DNA of 53,187 nt from Chloroflexota bacterium. Its GTDB lineage: Bacteria; Chloroflexota; Anaerolineae; Promineifilales; Promineifilaceae. The notes beneath the pieces are model-generated. The model saw only the letters and a list, made by a program, of their open reading frames with translations, was not told the origin of the DNA and did not search any database. Made by a program: the position numbers and the translations under genes. Positions 8,782 to 17,433 of this stretch are shown one piece after another; position 1 is the first letter of the stretch, and each line of letters opens with the position of its first letter. The DNA lies in assembly GCA_020628815.1 (NCBI GenBank), contig JAHDEN010000017.1, positions 1 through 53,187 of the forward strand, given 5' to 3'.

Positions 8782-9531
8782 ATGCTGCCTGCCACAAAGC
8801 CAAATATAAAAATCATATTTTTGCTAGTTATTGTTTCAAGCTTGGTTCTGACTAGTTGCCTTCTTTTGCCAGAAGGGAGTGGCGGCGGCTCGACCCCCAT
8901 CCCGTCTGTTACCCCGCCGGGTGACATGTTGGTCCTACAGGCTGACCAGTACACCCACACACTAGAAGAAGGGGGGCGCGTACCGGGTACAGGTATCGTT
9001 TACCGTTCAATCGAAGCGGATAATATTTTTGTTGACATTGACGGCCAGCCCAGTGTGCGTCGTGTGGGAGATATTTTGACCGGCTCTTCGATTGTGGTGC
9101 CGGGCGTACATGTGCAATACAACTTGCGCCTGATGACAGCCGCCTTTTCGAACCCCCGGGTGATTGGGCCGGTAACGGCAACTGTTTTTAATCCGCTGCC
9201 GCAAGAGCTTTTGGGATATTTGGAGCCACCTGCGGCAAACTTTGTTTATGATGCAATCAGCGTTGATTATCGAATTCCTGTCGGCCGGGTGTTGCCAGGG
9301 TCAACGGTGGTTTACAGAGGCGTTGATCCCAATGGGAACGGAGCCAGTTTGTCTGGCACGGCGCAATACGCCATCCTGCCAGAGCAAAACACATTTGTTT
9401 GGACCGGATTGCTGCGCCCCAATGTCATCATCCAATACGATTTGCGCGCAGTAAGCGTAACAACTGAAGAGTTGCGCATGGTTGGCACGGCGAAGTTGTT
9501 CTTGTATCAACAGCCGCCGCCAGTGCAATAA
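8782..9531 (+). CDS. Lipoprotein with two repeated beta-type domains, function unknown
   Basis: This 249-residue secreted lipoprotein has a signal ending in LVLTSC (Cys about 25). I chose ATG 8782 because GGAGAAGGAAAAGG lies just before it; a frame-compatible ATG at 8758 has no such site. After a Gly/Ser/Pro spacer come two similar units of about 95 residues. Both contain GRVxPGxxxVYR near the start (GGRVPGTGIVYRSIEADN and VGRVLPGSTVVYRGVDPNGN) and close with VxIQYxLR-type strands (HVQYNLRL and IIQYDLRA). This is an internal duplication of a beta-sandwich-like module. I do not recognise a named family. It is followed 16 bp later by the endonuclease-like gene and is probably co-transcribed with it. 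Confidence 0.75.
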   Translation: MLPATKPNIKIIFLLVIVSSLVLTSCLLLPEGSGGGSTPIPSVTPPGDMLVLQADQYTHTLEEGGRVPGTGIVYRSIEADNIFVDIDGQPSVRRVGDILTGSSIVVPGVHVQYNLRLMTAAFSNPRVIGPVTATVFNPLPQELLGYLEPPAANFVYDAISVDYRIPVGRVLPGSTVVYRGVDPNGNGASLSGTAQYAILPEQNTFVWTGLLRPNVIIQYDLRAVSVTTEELRMVGTAKLFLYQQPPPVQ

Positions 9532-9547
9532 ACCAGCCGCTTAGCTT

Positions 9548-10312
9548 ATGGAATTTTCTGCCCTAACTTTGAACCTACACGGCACCATCGATCGCTGGTT
9601 GGGGCGGCGTGAGCTGATTGTTGCGGGACTGGTTGATCGCCAGCCAGACATTATCGCCTTTCAAAAAGCGAATTTTTGGGGTGGTCAGGTTCAGTGGATC
9701 TTGCGCCAGATTCATTCAAGAATCGGAACACAGGTTTACAGAGGGATTCAACGGCGCCATCGTGGGTTAGGCTCGCTGTTTGATGGTGTAGCCGTTCTCA
9801 GCAAATTCCCAATTGTCTATTACGAAACCCTGAGTCTGCCTGAAAACCGAACTGCGCTGTTGGCCAATGTTGAGCTACCTACGGGTGATACGTTGGACGT
9901 TGTCAGCTGCCATTTGATCTCTGGTATTCGATTGCCTGAGGTGCGGTATCAGCAGGCGATGGAATTAACCGGCTGGATGACTATTCCCGGCCGGTCTCAA
10001 TACCAAATTATTGCCGGTGGGGTGAATGATACGCCTGATAGTCGAACGATTAGGCGTATGAAACAACAATATGCATCGGCGTGGGAAGCTGCACATGGAT
10101 ATGAACCGATTGCCACGTGGCCAACCGCATTGGGGGGAGACGTTGAAAATTGGACCGGCTGTCTTGACTATTTATTTGCCACATCAAACCTAAATGTGAG
10201 CCGAGCCGAGATGTTTGGCAACAAAATCCATCCAGAAGATGAGACTTTGTTTATGTCTGACCATGTAGGGATAGAAGCGACTTTTTCTCTGGAAAAGGTG
10301 GGGGTAAAATAA
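9548..10312 (+). CDS. Endonuclease/exonuclease/phosphatase-fold protein with altered active site
   Basis: The 254-residue protein has the EEP fold: LTLNLHG (Asn motif), [11 protein letters not shown] where the family has LQE, VVSCHL (His), [12 protein letters not shown] where the family has [12 protein letters not shown] (the DYI motif) and [11 protein letters not shown] (SDH). The metal-binding Glu of LQE is Lys, and the Asp of GDFN is Gly, while Asn, the DY motif and the SDH His remain. Active family members hydrolyse phosphodiesters in nucleic acids, inositol phosphates or sphingolipids. Loss of the Glu and an Asp suggests low or no hydrolase activity, or a changed role. It lacks a signal peptide. 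The glycosyltransferase gene starts 4 bp later. Confidence 0.8.
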   Translation: MEFSALTLNLHGTIDRWLGRRELIVAGLVDRQPDIIAFQKANFWGGQVQWILRQIHSRIGTQVYRGIQRRHRGLGSLFDGVAVLSKFPIVYYETLSLPENRTALLANVELPTGDTLDVVSCHLISGIRLPEVRYQQAMELTGWMTIPGRSQYQIIAGGVNDTPDSRTIRRMKQQYASAWEAAHGYEPIATWPTALGGDVENWTGCLDYLFATSNLNVSRAEMFGNKIHPEDETLFMSDHVGIEATFSLEKVGVK

Positions 10313-10316
10313 CGGG

Positions 10317-11273
10317 ATGATTTCAATTATTGCCCCCGTATATAACGAGGAAGAAGTGCTGCATTCTCTCTACGAACGTATCCATGAAGTGATGGAAACA
10401 ACTGGAGAAGATTGGGAGCTAATGTTGGTCAATGATGGCAGTCGTGATTGATCGGCCGAAATTATTGCTGAGCTGCATGAGAAGGATGAGCGGGTTAGAG
10501 GGTTAAGCTTTTCGCGAAATTTTGGCTTTCAAGAAGCGGTCACGGCCGGCATGCACCACGTGCGCGGTGATGCGGTTGTGCTAACAGATGCGGATCTACA
10601 AGACCCACCTGAAGTCATTCCTGAAATGATCGCCAAATGGAAAGAGGGATACGATGTTGTGTACGGGGTCCGTTCATCACGTGAGGGTGAGACGTGGTGG
10701 AAATTGGTTACGGCTAAACTTTTTTATCGCTTGATCCACCGCATCACCAGCGTAGACATTCCGTTGGACACAGGGGACTTTCGTTTGATGGATCGGCGAG
10801 TTGTCGACGCTATCGGCCGAATGAGCGAACGTAATCGATTTTTACGCGGTATGGTTCCTTGGGTGGGCTACAAACAAATCGGTATCGAATATGCGCGCCA
10901 CCCTCGTTTTGCAGGGCAAGCAAAATATAGTTCTACTCGCAAAATGCTGGCTTTTGCAATCGATGCGATCACCAGCTTTTCCTACTTTCCCCTTAGGCTA
11001 GCAACCTTTATTGGATTTTTAATGGCTTCGGTCAGTGGGTTTGCCATCCTATTGGTTGTTTTCTTGCGTCTGTTTTTAACCGAACAGGCCTTTACTGGGC
11101 AGGCAACCACGTTGGTTACGGTTCTGTTTTTGGGCGGGGTGCAGCTCATCTCACTTGGGATTATTGGTGAATATTTAGGCCGCATCTACGATGAAGTGAA
11201 AGGCCGACCTCTCTACTTGGTTGATCAAAGCTGGGGGCTTGACGAACGAGAAGGTGCAGAACGGCCGAAATAG
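10317..11273 (+). CDS. GtrB/DPM1-like family 2 glycosyltransferase with an in-frame TGA at codon 45
   Basis: Reading through TGA 10449-10451 gives a complete 318-residue membrane glycosyltransferase: [22 protein letters not shown]-(TGA)-[36 protein letters not shown] (the metal/nucleotide-sugar DxD region), [12 protein letters not shown] and two C-terminal membrane helices (about 220-245 and 255-280). Relatives (GtrB, ArnC, DPM synthase) move glucose, Ara4FN or mannose from nucleotide sugar to a polyprenyl phosphate. The position of the TGA is usually Arg, Gly, Asn or Lys, not Cys, and CGA to TGA is one transition away. A recent nonsense mutation or read error is therefore likelier than selenocysteine. 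Without readthrough the internal ORF starts at ATG 10551 and lacks the nucleotide-binding part. Frame and motifs are otherwise undamaged. Confidence 0.8.
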
Positions 11274-11478
11274 GCTCGTTTACTAAGATCAACCCTGTTT
11301 CTAGCGTTTCTAAACGTCGATTAACCGTATGTTTTATTTTTGAACCAACCGGTATAATTCGGCCGGTTGTGTGATTAAAAGCAACCTCAAATTAGGCTTC
11401 GTCAAGAAATCTCATCATCCCAAAAATTTGACGTAGTACTTGGGCTTACCCCTCAATTTTAACTAGGAGATTATTGCT

Positions 11479-12618
11479 CTGTTTAAGAAAAGTCTTTCCC
11501 TACTGCCCCAGTGGCTCGTTTATTTGCTGTCAGGTTCAATTGTTTTGAGCGGTTTGTGCGTATCGATGTTTGCTTGGTGGACGGCCGATGCGTTTATTAA
11601 TCAGCCAGTGAACCCGTTAACTGGCGCTGTTTCAAACCCTATCCAGCCCCCGCCTTCAGGCCCGGGTTCGATTGTGGTGGAGGTTACCGCAACGCCCGAT
11701 CCCGCTGCTGTAACCCCTGAAGTGGTGATGGTGGAGGAAACCGCTTTCCCAACACCGGACCTTCAGGAGCAGATTATGCTGCAGCAAACCCGAGATTCGA
11801 TTCAGGCAACGGTTGAGGCGAGCGGCCGGATCACGATTTTAGTGATGGGGATCGACCGTCGGCCGGGGGAAGAGTTCCGTTCGTTAACAGATACGATGAT
11901 CATTGTCTCGGTAAATCCGCTCGACAATACCGCATCGATCATGAATGTGCCGCGTGACTTTTATGCAGACATACCTGGGGTGGGGCGACGCCGAATCAAT
12001 ACCGCATTTAACTGGGGATATGGAAATGGTGGCCCGGCCGGGGGCGCAGCTTTGGCGATGCTGACGGTTGAACGGAATTTAGCTATCAAGATCGATCACT
12101 ATATCCTGCTTGATTTCACAGCGTTTATCCGCTCAATTGATGCGATTGGTGGGATCGAGATTGACGTGCCAGAAAACATTTATGATGCGACCTATCCGAC
12201 GATGGATTATGGGTATGAGATCTTCTCAGTTGCGGCCGGTCCTAACTCGTTTGATGGGGAGACAACGTTGAAATATGCACGGACCCGCCATGGGGACAGC
12301 GACTTCGGCCGGTCTGAGCGACAGCAGCAAGTGATCTTGGCCGCACGGGACAAAGTGCTCAGTCTGGGGGTTGATCAGCTCTTGGTCCAGCTGCCGATTT
12401 TGTATGGAGAAGTGAACGAGGGGGTGCGAACAGACTTATCGATTAGTGATTTGTATAGCTTGGCCGTTATGGCCCGCGACATGCCTGTCGAAAATATCAA
12501 AACTGTAGTCCTCGATTTCCAATACTTTCTGCCCTATACAACGCCTGATAATCAGCAGGTTTTAGTGCTACAAAATTATGCGATTGGGCCGGTAATTGCT
12601 GAGCTGTTCTACGACTAA
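11479..12618 (+). CDS. LytR-CpsA-Psr (LCP) family cell-wall glycopolymer transferase
   Basis: This is a membrane-anchored LCP protein of about 379 residues. LCP enzymes join polyprenyl-linked glycopolymers to peptidoglycan outside the membrane. A single N-terminal helix (VYLLSGSIVLSGLCVSMFAW) follows the basic start LFKKSLSLLPQW. A Pro/Thr-rich linker runs to about 105. The LCP domain follows: ITILVMGIDRRPGEEFRSLT, DTMIIVSVNPLDNTASIMNV, PRDFYADIPGVGRRRINTAF, and TLKYARTRHGDSDFGRSERQ with the conserved arginines. I chose CTG 11479 because AGGAG ends 9 bp upstream and it restores the positive residues before the helix; a TTG at 11524 would cut the membrane segment. The plus-strand glycosyltransferase lies about 200 bp upstream. 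Confidence 0.88.
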   Translation: MFKKSLSLLPQWLVYLLSGSIVLSGLCVSMFAWWTADAFINQPVNPLTGAVSNPIQPPPSGPGSIVVEVTATPDPAAVTPEVVMVEETAFPTPDLQEQIMLQQTRDSIQATVEASGRITILVMGIDRRPGEEFRSLTDTMIIVSVNPLDNTASIMNVPRDFYADIPGVGRRRINTAFNWGYGNGGPAGGAALAMLTVERNLAIKIDHYILLDFTAFIRSIDAIGGIEIDVPENIYDATYPTMDYGYEIFSVAAGPNSFDGETTLKYARTRHGDSDFGRSERQQQVILAARDKVLSLGVDQLLVQLPILYGEVNEGVRTDLSISDLYSLAVMARDMPVENIKTVVLDFQYFLPYTTPDNQQVLVLQNYAIGPVIAELFYD

Positions 12619-12662
12619 GGCAAACTCCTACAAACTTTTTCAGCCGGTGCCTAAACTAATGA

Positions 12663-12700
12663 GTGTGTTGCGTGAGATGTAAACGCTCCACGCAACACGC
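12663..12700. terminator. Bidirectional terminator between convergent genes
   Basis: GTGTTGCGTG (12665-12674) pairs with CACGCAACAC (12689-12698), with two further outer pairs. It lies between the end of the LCP gene (plus) and the end of holA (minus). A short TTT follows on the plus strand. Confidence 0.65.
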
Positions 12701-12701
12701 T

Positions 12702-13673
12702 TTAAGACAAGTTGAAAACCAGCATGTTTAAAGCGGTCACCAGATCGGCTTGACCGGTTTTGACCCGCACATCAATGTCTAAAAGATGGGCATAAATCTG
12801 CTCTAATTGGCGCATACTAAAGCTGCGAGCCTGCTGTGTAACTTTTCCCACTACAAAGCTGTGAATCTTTGTCTCTTTTGAAATTTCAGGCGGCCGCATA
12901 TTTCTGTCAATTAGCTCTTTGACCTGAATCATCATCCTAAACTGACGCACAAACATCGAAAAAATCAGAAACGGCTCAGCCCCTTCATTTAATTTCTTTT
13001 GCAACAGTTTAGATGCCTGTGCTCCGTTCCTACTCCCCAACGCGTCTACTAAATCAAAAATATTTACTTCGGCAATATGCGGCGATAAGAGCTGAACATC
13101 TTGCGGGGTGATTTCGGCCGGTTCATCCCCGTTTTGGTTGAGTTTGTAGAGCACCATTTTTTCGATCTCGTTGTTGAGCAGGGCCAAATCATTACCCGCA
13201 TTGGCGGCCAACATGCGGGCCGCGGCTGGATGCATTTTCCCCTCTTTTTCGGTCGTGCGCTTAATGATCCATTTTTCAAGCTCTTGCCCCACCAGTGGCT
13301 CAAATTTGCGCACCACACCGGCCGTCTCTTCTTTATCTGCCAGTTTGATAATGCGACTATTTGATTTGAGCGCCTTGGTCTCCATGAAAAAAAGCCGGGC
13401 GCTATCAGGGATCTGTTTGAGATATTCAAGCAAGGTGTCTACATCTTTGCCATCCGGCTTACTGTTGAAATAATTTTCAACAATAACAACCCGTTTGGGG
13501 GCCAAAAACGGCATCGCGTTGCACGCATCCATCAAATCATTCACTCGCAATCCTTTCCCATTTAGACGGGTGGTATTCAGTGAAAGCATATCTGGGTCAC
13601 CGATTTTCCCTTTGATTTTGTCAAGGGTTTCCCAAGCGGCGTGGCTGTTTTCTCCGTGGAAGATGTAAAACAT
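12702..13673 (-). CDS. holA: DNA polymerase III subunit delta
   Basis: This 323-residue clamp-loader subunit opens the beta clamp during replication. The N-terminus MFYIFHGENSHAAWETLDKI matches the delta start. PFLAPKRVVIVENYF and LKQIPDSARLFFMETK belong to the RecA-like fold. AARMLAANAGNDLALLNNEI then EKMVLYK is the typical delta motif, followed by IFDLVDALGSRNGAQASKLL and the C-terminal collar (PFLIFSMFVRQFRMMIQVKE). I chose ATG at 13671-13673; the open frame extends upstream to a TTG at 13733 that would overlap the preceding gene and does not resemble the family. Confidence 0.93.
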   Translation of the reverse strand: MFYIFHGENSHAAWETLDKIKGKIGDPDMLSLNTTRLNGKGLRVNDLMDACNAMPFLAPKRVVIVENYFNSKPDGKDVDTLLEYLKQIPDSARLFFMETKALKSNSRIIKLADKEETAGVVRKFEPLVGQELEKWIIKRTTEKEGKMHPAAARMLAANAGNDLALLNNEIEKMVLYKLNQNGDEPAEITPQDVQLLSPHIAEVNIFDLVDALGSRNGAQASKLLQKKLNEGAEPFLIFSMFVRQFRMMIQVKELIDRNMRPPEISKETKIHSFVVGKVTQQARSFSMRQLEQIYAHLLDIDVRVKTGQADLVTALNMLVFNLS

Positions 13674-13722
13674 AGAAAATTGGAATAGAAGGTTAGAAAA
13701 GATGGTTTGAACAGGCCAAAGG

Positions 13723-14298
13723 TTAACCGTCAATTTGTTTGGTTTCGATAAAGTAGCTGTTGGAATGCTGATTTTGCTGTTGACCCAGCAATAGTTTAAA
13801 CAGATGGCTGATCATGGGCGGGCTAATTTTCTTGACCGAGATGATCTCCATACCACCCGGCCGACCCGTGGTGGTATACGATTGGAAGAACATACCGGCC
13901 GGTTTAGATGCGATAAGGGCGACAACAACGGCCAAGATCGCACTGGGTAGTACGCTTAGAAAATCTACCGTGCTAAGCTGATTTTTGCCCGTTCTGCGTC
14001 GTTCAAAAGCGAACATCGCTTGCCCTGCTAACGTGGCTAAAGCGGCCGTGGTCAACAGAACTGTGCCGCAATTGGGGTGAAGGGCCAATTGCTCTTCACC
14101 ATCTTTCATACGGGTCAGCGCTTCGTTTGCCGCCTCTTCAACAGCCTCGGCCGGAACATCTCCAAATAAATTGAGATGGAACCCATTAAACGTTGCGTTC
14201 CCTTGAGCACCAAATGTTTTAAACTTGCGCGAGAGCATGTGAATGGTTGCATGCTCTAAACCGTGATTTCGCCTGATTTGAGTTATAAAATCTGTCAT
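13723..14298 (-). CDS. DUF6391-like membrane protein
   Basis: This 191-residue protein begins MTDFITQIRRNHGLEHATIH. The conserved NHxLEHAT(I/V)H segment and the HPNCGTVLLTTAALATLAG segment are what I know from the uncharacterised DUF6391 family. A first domain of about 85 residues with glycine-rich strands (GAQGNATFNGFHLNLFGDVP) is followed by two membrane helices (TVLLTTAALATLAGQAMFAF and VDFLSVLPSAILAVVVALIA). The C-terminal tail is polar. Its ATG overlaps the stop of the YjbQ gene (ATGA), so the two are translationally coupled. Function is unknown. Confidence 0.75.
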   Translation of the reverse strand: MTDFITQIRRNHGLEHATIHMLSRKFKTFGAQGNATFNGFHLNLFGDVPAEAVEEAANEALTRMKDGEEQLALHPNCGTVLLTTAALATLAGQAMFAFERRRTGKNQLSTVDFLSVLPSAILAVVVALIASKPAGMFFQSYTTTGRPGGMEIISVKKISPPMISHLFKLLLGQQQNQHSNSYFIETKQIDG

Positions 14299-14738
14299 GA
14301 GTTATTGCCTTGCCCCTTGCCCTGAACGGTCGCAATCAGCCGCCGGCCGGAGCCAGCCCAATCACGATGCTCGCACAGATAAATGCCTTGCCACGTGCCT
14401 AATGCCAATCGCCCTTTTCTGATCGGGATGGTTAACTGATTGCCGGTCAAAATCGATTTGATATGGGCCGGCATATCATCCGGTCCCTCATACGTATGTT
14501 TGTAGTAGGGGGCGTTTTCTGGGACCAGCACGTCTAAATGCTTTTCTACATCATGCCGCACAGTTGGGTCTGCATTTTCGTTCAGTGCCAGCGAAGCGGA
14601 GGTATGTAAAATAAATAAGTGCATGAGCCCGATGTCGATGTGTGCTATCGCCGGTAAATGCTCCATAACCTCTCGGGTTACGAGGTGCACACCTCTTTTC
14701 TTTGCACTCAGCTGAAATTCAACTTGGTCCCAAATCAT
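14295..14738 (-). CDS. YjbQ/UPF0047 family protein (secondary thiamine-phosphate synthase fold)
   Basis: This 147-residue protein has the family core: GLMHLFILHTSASLALNENA, DPTVRHDVEKHLDVLVPEN, YKHTYEGPDDMPAHIKSILT, LTIPIRKGRLALGTWQGIYL and CEHRD. The conserved His, Glu and Asp residues of the trimeric YjbQ fold are present. Family members show weak thiamine-phosphate synthase activity in tests, but their physiological role is not settled. ATG 14736-14738 fits the usual start better than the TTG five codons upstream. It ends with TGA, one of only two TGA stops in the window, overlapping the next start. Confidence 0.88.
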   Translation of the reverse strand: MIWDQVEFQLSAKKRGVHLVTREVMEHLPAIAHIDIGLMHLFILHTSASLALNENADPTVRHDVEKHLDVLVPENAPYYKHTYEGPDDMPAHIKSILTGNQLTIPIRKGRLALGTWQGIYLCEHRDWAGSGRRLIATVQGKGQGNNS

Positions 14739-14841
14739 GCCGAATTGTACCAATCAATCAGATAAATGGCTTTAGTCTGCTTGGGTTGTCTTATCAATTT
14801 TTGAACAACTGATAATCTGACAGATGGCAGATAGGATCAAA

Positions 14842-14874
14842 AAAGCCCCGCTTGCAAATCGCAAACGGGGCTTT
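14842..14874 (-). terminator. Intrinsic terminator of the Ser/Thr kinase gene
   Basis: On the minus strand AAAGCCCCG and CGGGGCTTT pair around a 15-nt partly pairing loop (TTGC/GCAA), followed by a T-run. It lies directly after the kinase stop codon. Confidence 0.85.
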
Positions 14875-14895
14875 GAAAGTTAGTTTGTCAGCTTG

Positions 14896-16968
14896 TTAGC
14901 TGGTCACTGAGATCTCTAGGATTTCACCAGATTCTTCTGGAAGCGAGAATTCCTCACTCATGCCCAAGATCTCGTTTGACCCTTCTGATGGATGTAATAT
15001 CCAGCGGAACGTTGCATTTGCTGGGAATGATCCATCAACTTCCCAAGCGATTTCACCATTTTGATCAAAGGCCACACGTTTGCCGTCAACCGGTTTCCAC
15101 CGCTCTTCAATAGGCACCAAGCCGCCTTCTTCACTCTCTGCTTCATCTTCTATCAAGGCATACTCGAGCGAGCCTTCCCAACGGGCTGGGATAGATGATC
15201 GATTTGAAACAGATAGGACGATGCCTGTATCACCGAGTGATGCACGTGTAAACGGGCTAAAGACAATCGCATTTTCGGCCGTAATTTCGCCAAGATCAAC
15301 TTCTTCAATATTAGGATTGTCTAGAATATCATCTACCGTTCCTTGAATATCAAAACTTGGAGCGAACCGAGTAACAAACAGCACACCAAAGATGATGCCT
15401 GCTACGACAAAGAATGCGACTAAAACCCCTTTAATTGCTGAATTAACCCCTTTAAACGTTCTGCGACGTCTGGCTTTTTTAACCAGAGGGTTTTCAGTTG
15501 GTTTGAATTTGACCGCTCGATCCGCTTTTTTATCAAACTTCTTCAAGAAACTCGACATCTCAGAAGAATATTCACGCTCAGCGGCAACATCTTCTTCGGT
15601 AACGGCCGGAGCCACATTTTGTGGCATTTGCGGTTGATTTCTTTCTGCCTCAATTTCTTTGTAAACATCAAATGTATCAAATTCTAAATTGGGCGTACCG
15701 GGGTTGGCTTGAACCGGCCGGTTGGCTTGGGGTGCTGACCCCATCCGATCATGGCCGCGCCGCTCTGGTAGAGGGCTAGGTGCAAACAATGGTGCTGCAT
15801 CCAAATCTGGCAGCAAGTTTTGCTCTTCTACCGACCGCATTTCCGGTTGCTGAACCACTTCCGGTTCAGGCGGAGGATTGAACGTAGGTTGTTCTAAGTT
15901 AGGTTCTGGCATGGTAAACTCAACAGCATTTTCCTGAAATGCTGCCTCTCCCAAAATAGTAGTCGAATTATCCATAAAATTATGGGTAACCGGGGTACGT
16001 CCCACTCGGTTTGCGAGGCTATCATGTTCAGAGTTTGGGACTGTAAGGCTTGGAACAGGTGTAGGGAAGTCTGGTGTTCCTGCAGGTACTCCAAAATCGT
16101 TATCGTAATCCTTATTAGATATCTGTTTCAGAGCTTTTCGGATTTCTTGGTTCATTTCCAAGACGTTTCTCCAGCGATTATCTGGATTTTTGTCCATTGC
16201 TTTTAAAACGATTTTTTCCAGAACAGGTGGAATGTCTGGATTGATTGAAGATAACAATGGGGGATTTTCGTTAATGTGTTTTAAAACAACGCTTAAAGGG
16301 GTGTCACCTTCAAACGGCAGGCGACCCGTGAAAAGATGATAGGCCAAAACACCAAGCGAGTAGATGTCGCTGCGTTCGTCACCAGATTCTCCCAGCCCTT
16401 GCTCTGGAGACATATAAGCTGGCGTACCGATCATAGAGCCTGTGGTTGTGTGGGTTGTACCACCCACCATTCGGGCGATACCGAAGTCGGTTAATACGGC
16501 GATCCCTTTTTCATCAAACATGATGTTCGCAGGCTTAATATCCCGATGAACCATGCCGATGTTGTGCGCGTATCCTAAGGCTTCCCCGATTTCAAGCGTT
16601 ACTTTTGATGCTTGCTCTAAATCAATTACGCCGCCTTCAACTGACAAGCGATCTAGCAGGTTTTTAAGTGTGCCACCCGGCAAATAGTCCATGACAATGT
16701 AGTAATAATCATCGTGAACCTCATAATCATGCACATGCACAATATTAGGATGGCGAATCTTTGCCATCACACGGGCTTCTCTTTCAAATCTGTTCAAAAA
16801 ATCACGATCGTCTGATAAAAAGCGATGCATGATTTTGATAGCAACAAATCGATCTAAGTTTATTTGAGTTGCTCGGTAGACTTCCGCCATCCCCCCGCGG
16901 CCAACTAACTCTTCAATTTTATATCGGCCGAGGTACGATCCAACTAATCCTTCGTTTGATATGGACAT
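14896..16968 (-). CDS. PknB-like serine/threonine protein kinase, single-pass membrane protein
   Basis: This 690-residue eukaryotic-type kinase has a full catalytic domain at about 15-280: Gly loop VGRGGMAEV (23-28), Lys45 in VAIKIM, HRDIKPAN (Asp143), DFG (161-163), then GTPAYMSPEQ and DIYSLGVLAYHLFTGRLPFE. A disordered Pro/Glu/Asn-rich segment covers about 285-500. A membrane helix follows at about 508-530 (IKGVLVAFFVVAGIIFGVLF), then an external beta-sandwich-like domain of about 150 residues (SLGDTGIVLSVSNRSSIPAR, WKPVDGKRVAFD). It has no PASTA repeats, so the outer domain probably senses something other than muropeptides. It is monocistronic, with a terminator after it and a long upstream region. 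Confidence 0.94.
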   Translation of the reverse strand: MSISNEGLVGSYLGRYKIEELVGRGGMAEVYRATQINLDRFVAIKIMHRFLSDDRDFLNRFEREARVMAKIRHPNIVHVHDYEVHDDYYYIVMDYLPGGTLKNLLDRLSVEGGVIDLEQASKVTLEIGEALGYAHNIGMVHRDIKPANIMFDEKGIAVLTDFGIARMVGGTTHTTTGSMIGTPAYMSPEQGLGESGDERSDIYSLGVLAYHLFTGRLPFEGDTPLSVVLKHINENPPLLSSINPDIPPVLEKIVLKAMDKNPDNRWRNVLEMNQEIRKALKQISNKDYDNDFGVPAGTPDFPTPVPSLTVPNSEHDSLANRVGRTPVTHNFMDNSTTILGEAAFQENAVEFTMPEPNLEQPTFNPPPEPEVVQQPEMRSVEEQNLLPDLDAAPLFAPSPLPERRGHDRMGSAPQANRPVQANPGTPNLEFDTFDVYKEIEAERNQPQMPQNVAPAVTEEDVAAEREYSSEMSSFLKKFDKKADRAVKFKPTENPLVKKARRRRTFKGVNSAIKGVLVAFFVVAGIIFGVLFVTRFAPSFDIQGTVDDILDNPNIEEVDLGEITAENAIVFSPFTRASLGDTGIVLSVSNRSSIPARWEGSLEYALIEDEAESEEGGLVPIEERWKPVDGKRVAFDQNGEIAWEVDGSFPANATFRWILHPSEGSNEILGMSEEFSLPEESGEILEISVTS

Positions 16969-17433
16969 ATTTTAATTAACGGGTCAGAGCTTTTCAGACC
17001 AACACGGTCTTTCTGCCTGTCTCCAATGGTGTTACAAAGATTCCCTAATAAATAGAAATAATAATTTGAGTACCTTTTTAAAAGGTATTTTTCTCCTAAT
17101 TGATCCCCTTATTCTAAAGCGAAGGGTATCGCTACAGGGTGAAAACGAAGTTACTTTTGTACCAAGCTGGTTTTTATGTAGTACTTAATTGCGATTAGGA
17201 AAAATGCCTAGTTTGAATGTAGTTCAATTATTCCTTGGCTTCATGACTATCTTTCTTACAAAATGAGCAGGCAACAGAAAATATCCGTTAACTAAAAGGG
17301 CTTGTGTAGTATTGAAGTCCTGTTGTGTTCGGATAGTTGTGTGTCGGAACGAAAACTCAAGAAATGTCTTGAAGCAGATTCTTATCTCACCAGATGAAAG
17401 CTAGATTTGAGATGGCGATTTATCGATCAGCCT
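16969..17433. other. Intergenic region upstream of the kinase
   Basis: These 465 bp contain no credible gene. The kinase promoter must lie here on the minus strand. The palindrome TACCTTT-TTA-AAAGGTA at 17071-17087 is about 100 bp upstream of the kinase start and could be a regulator site. The rest shows nothing I can name. Confidence 0.45.

Noticed and set aside
7321..11273. Genome-wide change of the genetic code (TGA as Trp or Gly)
   Set aside because: TGG is used freely for Trp, TGA appears inside only two genes, and it ends two other genes, one with a textbook ATGA overlap. A single redox site and one likely mutation explain the data better.
11340..11358. TTGAAC and TATAAT near 11350 as a promoter for the LCP gene
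   Set aside because: TATAAT (11353-11358) is clear, but TTGAAC is only 7 bp upstream of it, and I see no -35 at about 17 bp. An unproven promoter was not listed.
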